Positions 41,794 to 49,336 of a stretch of DNA of 64,000 nt are shown here, in pieces. Made by a program: the position numbers and the translations under genes. The stretch is from CAYTLW01 sp964438735 (lineage in GTDB: Bacteria > Myxococcota_A > UBA9042): contig CAYTLW010000023.1 in NCBI GenBank assembly GCA_964438735.1, positions 1 to 64,000 on the forward strand, in the 5' to 3' direction. Each line of letters starts with the position of its first letter. Position 1 is the first letter of the stretch. Under the pieces are notes generated by a model. It was not told the DNA's origin. It worked only from the letters and a program-made list of their open reading frames with translations, and did no database searches.

Positions 41794-43235
41794 ACAGCGC
41801 GCGGAACCCCTACGCCAACGCCCTGGACGGCCTGCACCTGCCCGACCCGGTCGCCGCCTTCTTCGACTTCTGTCGCGAGCGGGAGCGCATCCGCCGACTT
41901 CGCGAAAGCGGCGCCCCGGCGCCCTGGTCGACCGATCCCATCTTCGTGCAGGGCCGCTTCCTCAACGTCTTTCGGGAGGATGACCGGGTCAGCCAGGCCC
42001 TCTTCCGCTTTGTGACGCCGGTCACCGACAACCTGTCGGCGCTGATCCAGGCTCTCTTCTTCGCCCGCTGGTGCAACCGACAGGCCACCCTCGACGCCAT
42101 CTCCGCCGGTCTGTTGGCCGACCCGCCGGGTCTGCGCCGCGCCCTGCAGAACCTGTCGGAGCCGCCGTGGTGCAATATGACCGCCTACCCGGTCGAACCG
42201 GTTCAATGGGAAGGCAAGACCGTGGACCGATTCGACACCGCGACCTCCCTCTTCGGGGAGATCACCCCGTTTCTCATCGAGGCGATCCGCGGCGCGGATG
42301 GCGACGTGATCGGCGCGGTCGAGGCCATCAACACGCGACTGCGCATGGCCAACCATTTCCCGATCTTCATGGCCGTGGTCGACCTGGCCTGGTTTCGGCC
42401 CGACATCATCGATCCGGCCAGTTCCGTGCCCACCGGCATTGGCGCTGTGGCCTATCTGGACCGCCTGCAAGCGCACCTGGGCTTGCACAGCCACAACGCG
42501 ACCTGCCAGGCCATGATTGAGCTGCAGGCCACCCACTGGCCCGAAGCCAGGCGACCGTTTCAGCCCATCGACATCGAGTACCTCGCCTGCGAGTGCCGCA
42601 AGTACTACAGCTACGTCAACGGCACCAAATCCTTCGAGGGCAAGAACCTGTTTCGCGCCGGACAATCCCCCCAGGTCACGTTCGAGATCCCGGCCGAGGC
42701 GGTGCCTGACGCCGAGATCCAGACCCGCATCCAGGTCATCGCCGGCGGTCCCTGTTCGGGCAAGACGACGTTGCTGCAGGCGCTGGCGGAGGCGGGCTGT
42801 CGGGTCGAGCGGGAGTCCGCTGAACAGGCGCTTCAGGCGGGCGTGGCCGCCGGTCGGACGGCCGAGGAGCTGCGCGCCGACCCCGTCGCCTGGCAACTGG
42901 AGATGCTGGCCCGCGACTTTGCCCTCTTCGATGGCCTGCCCACCGACGAGGTGGTGTTCACCGACACGTCGTTCGTCGAGACCCTGGTCTTCGGCGCCCG
43001 CGCAGGCATCGTCATGGGGCCGAATGTGCAAGCCTGGCTGACCCGCAAGCGCTATGAGCGCGTGTTCTTCCTGCAGCCGCTGGACGACTACGCGCAGAGC
43101 GCCGTGCGCATGGAGTCGCATGAGGCGGCGCTGCAGATCAGCGAGCAGGTGCGGGCGGCCTATGAGCGATGCGGCTACCGGCTGGTCGAGGTGCCCGCCG
43201 GTCCCATCGAGAACCGCGTCTGCAAGGTCACGTAA
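41790..43235 (+). CDS. HMUDK-type helical domain fused to AAA_28 ATPase/kinase
   Basis: 481 residues from a GTG that overlaps the previous stop. Residues about 10-270 match the helical domain of phage 5-hydroxymethyluracil DNA kinases and thymine pyrophosphorylases (AFFDFCRERERIRRLRESGAPAPWSTDPIF, RFLNVFREDDRVSQ, then VDRFDTATSLFGEI). Residues about 310-481 are an AAA_28 P-loop domain: Walker A GGPCSGKTT at 319-327, and an acidic strand EVVFTDTS as Walker B. In phages such proteins phosphorylate modified bases in DNA. No phage genes surround it and the partner is a membrane glycosyltransferase, so a host role is unexplained. An alternative is an unrelated nucleotide kinase. Confidence 0.75.
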   Translation: MNSARNPYANALDGLHLPDPVAAFFDFCRERERIRRLRESGAPAPWSTDPIFVQGRFLNVFREDDRVSQALFRFVTPVTDNLSALIQALFFARWCNRQATLDAISAGLLADPPGLRRALQNLSEPPWCNMTAYPVEPVQWEGKTVDRFDTATSLFGEITPFLIEAIRGADGDVIGAVEAINTRLRMANHFPIFMAVVDLAWFRPDIIDPASSVPTGIGAVAYLDRLQAHLGLHSHNATCQAMIELQATHWPEARRPFQPIDIEYLACECRKYYSYVNGTKSFEGKNLFRAGQSPQVTFEIPAEAVPDAEIQTRIQVIAGGPCSGKTTLLQALAEAGCRVERESAEQALQAGVAAGRTAEELRADPVAWQLEMLARDFALFDGLPTDEVVFTDTSFVETLVFGARAGIVMGPNVQAWLTRKRYERVFFLQPLDDYAQSAVRMESHEAALQISEQVRAAYERCGYRLVEVPAGPIENRVCKVT

Positions 43236-43293
43236 CACTTCTGCCGGCTGTTGCCTCCTGGAGATGGACGGCCAACGCCGCCAGGAGGTCACC

Positions 43294-43716
43294 ATGCAGT
43301 TCGAGATCCAGTTGTCCGGCGACAGCCGCGTGCAGGCCCACATTCACGGCCACACCATCGCCACCGACCAGCCCACTCGCGCCGGCGGCGACGACCGCGC
43401 GCCGTCCCCCTACGCCCTCTTCCTGGCCTCCATCGGCACCTGCGCCGGCTACTTCGTGCAGTCCTTCTGCGCCAGCCGCGGGCTCTCCACCGTGGGCATC
43501 CGCATCGTGCAGCAGGTCGAAAAGGACCCGGCCACAGGGCTCGCCGGCCAGGTGAGCCTGGACATCGCCGTACCCGAGACCTTCCCGGCGAAGTACCACC
43601 GGGCGCTGCTGCGTGTGGTGGATCAGTGCTCCGTCAAGCGGACGCTGGCCCATCCCCCGGTGATCGAGACGGCCATCTCGGCCCTGCCGTCGAGCCAGCT
43701 GTCGAGCGCCGCCTGA
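43294..43716 (+). CDS. OsmC-family thiol peroxidase
   Basis: 140 residues from an ATG with AGGAGG upstream. The OsmC/Ohr catalytic cysteines are present: C50 (ASIGTCAGYFVQSFC) and C112 (VVDQCSVKRT). Other family marks are PSPYALFLASIG and the C-terminal LAHPPVIET. OsmC-like enzymes reduce organic hydroperoxides with lipoyl or thiol donors. It stands alone, 58 bp after the HMUDK-like gene, possibly co-transcribed. Confidence 0.9.
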   Translation: MQFEIQLSGDSRVQAHIHGHTIATDQPTRAGGDDRAPSPYALFLASIGTCAGYFVQSFCASRGLSTVGIRIVQQVEKDPATGLAGQVSLDIAVPETFPAKYHRALLRVVDQCSVKRTLAHPPVIETAISALPSSQLSSAA

Positions 43717-43840
43717 GTGCGATTCCGGGCTGCCGGACGATCCCGGTCGTTGCCGCGTCTCCCACCGGCCCGAGAGAGTCTTTCGCCGCGCTGCAGAATC
43801 CCGCATCCTGTCCGCCCTGACACGCGATGTGGGAGATGCC

Positions 43841-46147
43841 ATGACCGCCACGCCTCCGAGCCCCCGATTCCGCCCGGTTCACCACGTACACCTGGCGCTC
43901 CTGGCCGTGCCCCTGGCCCTGGCCCTGGTGCCGACGGTCACAAGCGCCGCCACGCCAACCACCGTCGCCATACAGGGGCGCTTGCTGGCCAGCGGCGGCG
44001 GCGTGGCCAGCGACGGCGTCTACGCGCTGACGTTCGCTCTCTATGCCGACAAGACCGCCAAACAGGCGCTGTGGTCCGACGTCGCTCCTGTGACCGTCAA
44101 GGGCGGCACCTTCGGGTACGCCCTGGGCAGCAACAAGGCCCTGCCCATCGCCAAACTGGACGCCGCCGGAGTCGGCTGGCTCGGAGTGGCTGTGGCCCAG
44201 GATCCGGAGCTGCCCCGCGTGCCCTTCCACTCGGTCGTCTTCGCCCGCCGTGCCGCCATGGCCGGCGCCCTGGCCTGCTCCGGCTGCGTGACCTCGGCCC
44301 ACCTGGCCAAGGATGTCTTCAGCGCCGACAAGTTCCCCTTCCCCTGGGCTGCGGCCGACAAGGCGGGCGGCGTCGCCAAGTCGGCCAAGAGCGCCGACAC
44401 GGCCAAAGACCTGCAGTGCACCGGCTGCGTCTCGGTGGCTGAACTGAAGGTCGACGGCGACCTGGATCTCGGGGGCAACGGCCTCAAAGCCAAGCTCGTC
44501 AGCGCCGGCCAGGTCTCGGCCAACGCCGTGGTCGCCGGCAGCCTCGCGGGCGACGGCAGCAAAATCACCGGCCTGAAGATGCCCCAGGGCAAGTGCAAAG
44601 ACGGGCTGGTGGTGGCGGGCATCGCCGGCGACGGCAGCCTGGTCTGCGTGGCGGGCGGCGGCAAGCTGCCGGCGGATGGATTGTCGGCCATCTCCAACGG
44701 ACAGTTGACCACCGTCTTCGACGCCAAGTACGGCATCGCCAAACCCGTGCCCATCAAGGATAACGACCCCATCGGCGTATCGTCGACCGTGGTGGTGCCC
44801 GATGTAGGCACCGTGAAGTCGCTGAGCATCTCGGTGGATGTGAGCAACTCGGACATCTCCTCGCTGACCGTCATCGCCTACGATCCGGCCAACCAGGCCT
44901 ACGTGCTGCATGACAAGAGCGGCATCGGCAAGCAGCTCAAGTCCTCATGGCCAGCGCCGAGCAAGCCGGTCAGCGGCGACCTGCTGGCCTGGGTCGGCAA
45001 CAACCCCAAGGGCACCTGGCGCCTCAAGGTGGTCGACCTGAAGGCCACCGCCGGCGGCCACGACGGCGCCATCGCGACGTTCTCGGTCAGCATCACCTGG
45101 CTGTCCAATACCAAAGTCGGCGCCAACGGCGTGCTCGAAGCCCGCAACGGCTTCGTCCTGCAGACCGCCATCAAGGCGCCCGTGGCCTGTACTGACGCCG
45201 ACGCCGGCCGCACCTGGTTCGACAAGGCCAACCCGGCGCTCTACGTCTGCGATGGCGATGACTGGCGCATGTTCGTGCCCGTACCCATGTGCGGCAACAG
45301 CAAGATCAACAAGGGCGAACAATGCGACGACGGCAACGTCAAAGATGGCGACGGCTGCACCGCAAAGTGCCAGAAGAACGTCTGCGGCGATGGCGTGCTG
45401 CACACGGGCGTGGAGCAATGCGACGACGGCAACACCAAGAACGGCGACGCCTGCCCATCGGACTGCAAATTGCCCGCGGGTCTGGACCCCGGCAACCCCG
45501 TGGCCAGCTGCACCGCGGCGCTCAAGGCCGGCCAGACCAAGGACGGCCACTACTGGCTCAAGTGGGGCGGAATGGGCGCGCCCATCAAGGTGTGGTGCGA
45601 TCAGAACAACACCTTCGGCACCGCGACCAAGGGCGGCTGGATGCTCTACTGCGGCAAGAGCAAATCCTCCATCGCAGCCACCACCTGCGGCAACGGCAAG
45701 GTGCCCTGGTCGAAGATGAAGAACGTCGACTACCGCACCCACGTGCAGCTGTCGCCCAACAACGGCTGGTGGATGAGCATCGAATTCAACGTGGCGATCA
45801 CCAACACGCCGAAGGCCTGCAACGCCCGCATGCGGGTCAAGAGCGACATCGGCGGTTGGGGTAAGACCGACAGCGGCTGGATGAACAACCTCAAGTACAG
45901 CCCGCCCTGCGGCGGTGGCGGCGGCTGCTGGTGGGGCTACCAGAGCCAATGCAATTACGGCGGCATCCACCTGCGCTCCAACGGCCAGGGCTATACCTCG
46001 ACGGACACCATGGCCAACGGCTGGACCCAGCTGACCCACGGCGGCGGACTCGGCGCCAAGGGCGGCTACAACGGCGGCAAACACACCAGCTTCGGCGCCG
46101 GCGGCACCTCGGGCAACCCGGCCGATTGGATGGGCTACGTACGGTGA
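43841..46147 (+). CDS. Secreted protein with P domain, DUF4215 repeats and fibrinogen-like C-terminus
   Basis: 768 residues. The ATG at 43841 has GGGAG five bases upstream; a GTG four codons earlier is in frame. Signal peptide with LALLAVPLALALVPTVTSAA. Residues about 30-300 form a tail-fibre-like beta region (VAIQGRLLASGGGVASDGVYALTFALY). Residues 305-425 are a proprotein convertase P domain (DNDPIGVSSTVVVPDVG ... ISVDVSNSDISSLTVI ... GTWRLKVVD). Two DUF4215 Cys-rich repeats follow (GEQCDDGNVKDGDGC, VEQCDDGNTKNGDAC). The last 210 residues resemble a fibrinogen-type recognition fold (SCTAALKAGQTKDGHYWL, VWCDQNNTFG, GGWMLYC). Probably a surface adhesin or scaffold. Confidence 0.82.
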   Translation: MTATPPSPRFRPVHHVHLALLAVPLALALVPTVTSAATPTTVAIQGRLLASGGGVASDGVYALTFALYADKTAKQALWSDVAPVTVKGGTFGYALGSNKALPIAKLDAAGVGWLGVAVAQDPELPRVPFHSVVFARRAAMAGALACSGCVTSAHLAKDVFSADKFPFPWAAADKAGGVAKSAKSADTAKDLQCTGCVSVAELKVDGDLDLGGNGLKAKLVSAGQVSANAVVAGSLAGDGSKITGLKMPQGKCKDGLVVAGIAGDGSLVCVAGGGKLPADGLSAISNGQLTTVFDAKYGIAKPVPIKDNDPIGVSSTVVVPDVGTVKSLSISVDVSNSDISSLTVIAYDPANQAYVLHDKSGIGKQLKSSWPAPSKPVSGDLLAWVGNNPKGTWRLKVVDLKATAGGHDGAIATFSVSITWLSNTKVGANGVLEARNGFVLQTAIKAPVACTDADAGRTWFDKANPALYVCDGDDWRMFVPVPMCGNSKINKGEQCDDGNVKDGDGCTAKCQKNVCGDGVLHTGVEQCDDGNTKNGDACPSDCKLPAGLDPGNPVASCTAALKAGQTKDGHYWLKWGGMGAPIKVWCDQNNTFGTATKGGWMLYCGKSKSSIAATTCGNGKVPWSKMKNVDYRTHVQLSPNNGWWMSIEFNVAITNTPKACNARMRVKSDIGGWGKTDSGWMNNLKYSPPCGGGGGCWWGYQSQCNYGGIHLRSNGQGYTSTDTMANGWTQLTHGGGLGAKGGYNGGKHTSFGAGGTSGNPADWMGYVR

Positions 46148-46160
46148 GCTGCGCCGGGTT

Positions 46161-46859
46161 CTACAGCCCCAGCTTCTTCTTCAGGTAGTCGCTTGTCAGG
46201 TGCTTGCGGATGTCGAAAGGGTCGCACTTGCCGGTCGGGTCGAATTCGATGGGCCCGATGTCGTTGGCCACCTTCAGCGCCGCAGCGTTCAAAGTCTTGC
46301 TGCGCTTGCCGGCCCCCATCAAGGCGCCGGCCATGGACATGCGGATCTTCACGTTCTCGTCTCGCCAGGTGCGGTCGATGTGCGCGATCCAGCCCAGGAA
46401 CCACTGCTCGTCGGGCGCGCTCTTCTTCTTGGACTTGCTCAATTCGTAGCAGAGCCCATAACCGCACCGCTTGCGCATGGGGTCGTCGCTGCCCATCCAG
46501 CGCTCGGCGATGTCCTTGACGAAAGGCGCCTTGGCCAGGGTCGCATCGCATGACGAAAACACGTGCGCCAGCTCGCCGCCGCCCAGCTCGTCCACCTGCC
46601 GTTCAGCCTGCTCTTCGGTCAACGCCTTGGGGTCATCGATGAGCAACGAGATGACGCGCGCGTCGTACCAGTCGCTGGTCCACAGGGTCTGCGACAGCGC
46701 CCGATCGCGGCCGATGCCCTTGGCCATTTTGCGCAGGCGCGTCAGCCCGATGCCGTAGCTCTGCAGGCCGCTGCTGGCGGCGTAGCCCGCGTTCCAGTGT
46801 TTGATGCCGCGCGCGTCCTGGTTGTCCTTCAAGAGCGCCATTACTTCGTTTTCGTTCAT
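46161..46859 (-). CDS. AlkD-like DNA alkylation repair protein
   Basis: 232 residues. The start is the ATG that overlaps the stop of the upstream esterase gene (ATGA), which also removes an upstream extension lying inside that gene. It is a helical-repeat (HEAT-like) protein of the DNA alkylation repair family: YGIGLTRLRKMAKGIGRDRALSQTLW, SDWYDARVISLLIDDP and RDENVKIRMSMAGALMGAG. Members such as AlkD remove N3- and N7-alkylated bases. The catalytic Trp/Asp/Arg set cannot be assigned without alignment. Coupling to a secreted esterase gene is odd and may be only positional. Confidence 0.8.
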   Translation of the reverse strand: MNENEVMALLKDNQDARGIKHWNAGYAASSGLQSYGIGLTRLRKMAKGIGRDRALSQTLWTSDWYDARVISLLIDDPKALTEEQAERQVDELGGGELAHVFSSCDATLAKAPFVKDIAERWMGSDDPMRKRCGYGLCYELSKSKKKSAPDEQWFLGWIAHIDRTWRDENVKIRMSMAGALMGAGKRSKTLNAAALKVANDIGPIEFDPTGKCDPFDIRKHLTSDYLKKKLGL

Positions 46860-48958
46860 GATTCCGACCTTCGAGGCCGCCATCGGGGCCTCATCCTTGC
46901 GCCGCCCCACATCAGCAGGAAGGCGCTCAACAGAAACAATGCCGGGTACGGGGGGTGACGAGACGGCGCCGAGGTGCAGCCCGAGTCGGCTGCTGGCGCC
47001 GTGGGGCAGTCGCAGGGCGCGGCGTCCAGTTGGGGCGCGTCGTCATCGCCCTGGGGCGAGGAGACGTCCAACGACGAGGCAGCGTCGGTTGCGTGCGAAT
47101 CATCTGGCGCGGCGATGACCTCCGCGGCGCCGGCATCCAGTGGGGCGCCGGCATCCTGTGCGGAGTGGGCGTCCGCCGCCACGCCTGCGTCGGGCTCGGG
47201 CTCCGCCGTCGTGGGCACTTCGATCTTCGGCACAACGATGAGGTCCGCCCAGCGGGTGGCGTGTTCCAGCAGCCCGGCGCCGTTGAAATGCACAAGGTCA
47301 TGGCGCCACTTGCTGCCGATCAGGTCGTCGGTCAACGGCCCCGGCAGGACCAGCGGGTCGGCGTCGATGACCGCCTGCTGCCCAGCCACCACGGCGGCCA
47401 TGGCCGTCGGCGCCGCTTTGGGCAGGTAGCTGGCCCGGGCCACGTACCAGGGAATCGGCCAGCCGGCGTCCTTGCGCATGGCAGCGATGACCGTCTTGAG
47501 GCGATCTGCATACACCTTGGTCGACGTCTTGCCCGCCGCGTCGGATTCCCCCTGGTGCCACAGCACCGCGCGGGCGCCCTCGGGTCCGAGCTGATCGGCG
47601 GCCAGCAGCAGCCGGGGATAGAGCTTCTTCGCGGCTCCCGGCAGCCACTGCGCCACCGAGGTGCCGCCCCAACCAACCGAGATGAAGCCGATGGGAACGT
47701 CCAATTTGGCCGCCAGCAAGCCGCCCAGCAGGGGCCACGGCGTGCCGCCAGCCCCGGTGGCGATGGGCTGCGGATCGGCGGCGAATTGCCAGCCCCCCGG
47801 CCCCCATGCCCCGACACGTTTGTCCTGTGGGGTCTGCGGCGGCTTGCCGCTGTTGGCGGAGTTGCTCTGCCCGGCGGTGATGAAGACCTCGCCGACCCCG
47901 AACTCGCCGGTGGTCATCTGCAGCACTGTCTCGTCGCCATCACGCAGGCGAACCTGCAACTGATACCAGCCCTGCTCGAGCTGCAAGTGGCCCACGAAGG
48001 TCTTGCCGGGGTGCGGATCGATGAGCGTCCAGGCCGTATCCTTGCCGCCCTGCACCGCCACACCGCGCGCCTCGATCACGCCCTGCCATACCTGCAGCTG
48101 GCCGGTCACCCGCAGCCAGGCCTGGCCGGTCGCGTCGCGCTGCACCACCTGGTGGGCCTGCGGTGAGGTCACGGTCATCAACAACTTGCCCGGGGTGGGC
48201 CCCTTGCGCACAAAGATGCGCAGACGCCGCAGGTTGTATTCGGTCGCGTTGCGTCGGAACGTCCAGTCGGCGTGGGTCTGGCCATTGGCGGCGGCCTTGA
48301 CGTTGTTGCCTATACCCAGGTCCGACGGCAGGGCCTTGTTGCTCCAGGCGTTGTAGGCCAACAGCGTGGTGCCAGTGCCGTGGTCGTGGACCTGCATGGA
48401 GCCATAACCGGCCCCCGAGGCCGGCGCATCGCCCGTGTCATAGAACTTCGCCGACGCCCCGGGTACGCCGGCCACGTTGGCGGTGCCGTAGTTGCTCGGC
48501 CAGAACTCCAGATTGCCGGTAGGCAGCCCTTTGCTGTCCTTGATATCGGGGTGGTTGCTGACCACGTTCATGGACGCGATCGGCTGCTGGAAGAAGGTGC
48601 CCGCGGCGGCGTGGGGCAGCGCGAGGCTGGCCGGATCTGCGCTGAAGGCATCCATGGAGACCCAGACAAAGCGACGCGGCTCCCCGGGTCGCTGCAGCTC
48701 CAGAAAGTACGCCACGCGGTCGAATGTGCTGGCCCAGGTGGCGCTCTTGTCCACGGCGTAGGCCGGCGGCTTGGCGTGAAAGGCCGCGTGGGTCGGGATC
48801 GCCAGGTCGAAGAGCAGCTCGTAGTCCTTGGCTTCGGGCGCGTCGTCGACCACGTCCGCCTGCAAGGGGCCGGCGAGCAGCACGGCCGACAACAGCGAGA
48901 CCGAGGCCACGAAATGGCGACCGAAGGTCCGGCTGGCATGGCGTTGGCAAGCGCGCAA
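46856..48958 (-). CDS. Secreted SGNH esterase (sialate O-acetylesterase-like) with MYXO-CTERM-like tail
   Basis: 700 residues from a TTG with GGAG eight bases upstream, giving a signal peptide that ends LAGPLQA. No ATG fits. Residues 1-350 are beta-rich. The SGNH catalytic domain has block I AGQSNSANSG (Ser365), block II SVGWGGTSVAQWLPG, block III LWHQGESD and block V DLVHFNG (Asp554, His557), the set found in carbohydrate esterases acting on acetylated sugars. After it comes an Asp/Ala-rich linker, then a Cys cluster (CDCPTAPAADSGC), a hydrophobic stretch (YPALFLLSAFLLMWGG) and an Arg-rich end, a surface-sorting type tail. Coupled to the AlkD-like gene. Confidence 0.85.
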   Translation of the reverse strand: MRACQRHASRTFGRHFVASVSLLSAVLLAGPLQADVVDDAPEAKDYELLFDLAIPTHAAFHAKPPAYAVDKSATWASTFDRVAYFLELQRPGEPRRFVWVSMDAFSADPASLALPHAAAGTFFQQPIASMNVVSNHPDIKDSKGLPTGNLEFWPSNYGTANVAGVPGASAKFYDTGDAPASGAGYGSMQVHDHGTGTTLLAYNAWSNKALPSDLGIGNNVKAAANGQTHADWTFRRNATEYNLRRLRIFVRKGPTPGKLLMTVTSPQAHQVVQRDATGQAWLRVTGQLQVWQGVIEARGVAVQGGKDTAWTLIDPHPGKTFVGHLQLEQGWYQLQVRLRDGDETVLQMTTGEFGVGEVFITAGQSNSANSGKPPQTPQDKRVGAWGPGGWQFAADPQPIATGAGGTPWPLLGGLLAAKLDVPIGFISVGWGGTSVAQWLPGAAKKLYPRLLLAADQLGPEGARAVLWHQGESDAAGKTSTKVYADRLKTVIAAMRKDAGWPIPWYVARASYLPKAAPTAMAAVVAGQQAVIDADPLVLPGPLTDDLIGSKWRHDLVHFNGAGLLEHATRWADLIVVPKIEVPTTAEPEPDAGVAADAHSAQDAGAPLDAGAAEVIAAPDDSHATDAASSLDVSSPQGDDDAPQLDAAPCDCPTAPAADSGCTSAPSRHPPYPALFLLSAFLLMWGGARMRPRWRPRRSES

Positions 48959-49336
48959 AGGGCATTCTCCACGGAGTCGGCACGCAGGGTTGCACCGCCG
49001 ACCGGGCAGGGGCAAGCGGATGATGTCATGACGACCGGATAGGGAGGTGCCAGGCGATTCCCAAGTGATTGTGACCACAGAAGAATCGAGCGCGACTTGA
49101 TCTGCGCCCTGGACAACAACGCCGGGATCACCGGCCCTCTTGCCTCGCTGATCGGCTGTGCGCCGCCAGCGTAGCGGCCCCGAGGCAGAGCGCATCGGGG
49201 CGACATTCGGACACGGGCACGTCGCTAAATAAGCACTGCAAAGGTCACCGGGACGCGGTTGGCAGCTTTGCAGGGTTCATTTCGCCGCGCGCCCTCCCAT
49301 GACAGGCCCCAGTCGCCTGTTCCATCGGAGGCGTTC
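48959..49336. promoter_or_regulatory. 378-bp divergent intergenic region
   Basis: Lies between the esterase gene (minus) and the Agd3-like gene (plus). No reading frame here looks coding. It should hold promoters in both directions. An 8-bp inverted repeat, CTGCAAAG at 49236-49243 and CTTTGCAG at 49266-49273, precedes the Agd3-like gene by about 65 bp and is a candidate regulator site. The region's AT-richest stretch is near 49220-49240 (CTAAATAAG). Confidence 0.35.

Noticed and set aside
41790..43235. A prophage or phage remnant around the HMUDK-like gene
   Set aside because: No capsid, terminase, integrase or other phage gene is near, and base composition matches the neighbours.
41328..43343. 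A 671-codon minus-strand frame across the glycosyltransferase and HMUDK-like genes
   Set aside because: It is antisense to proteins with clear motifs and has a Gly/Arg/Asp-rich composition typical of shadow frames.
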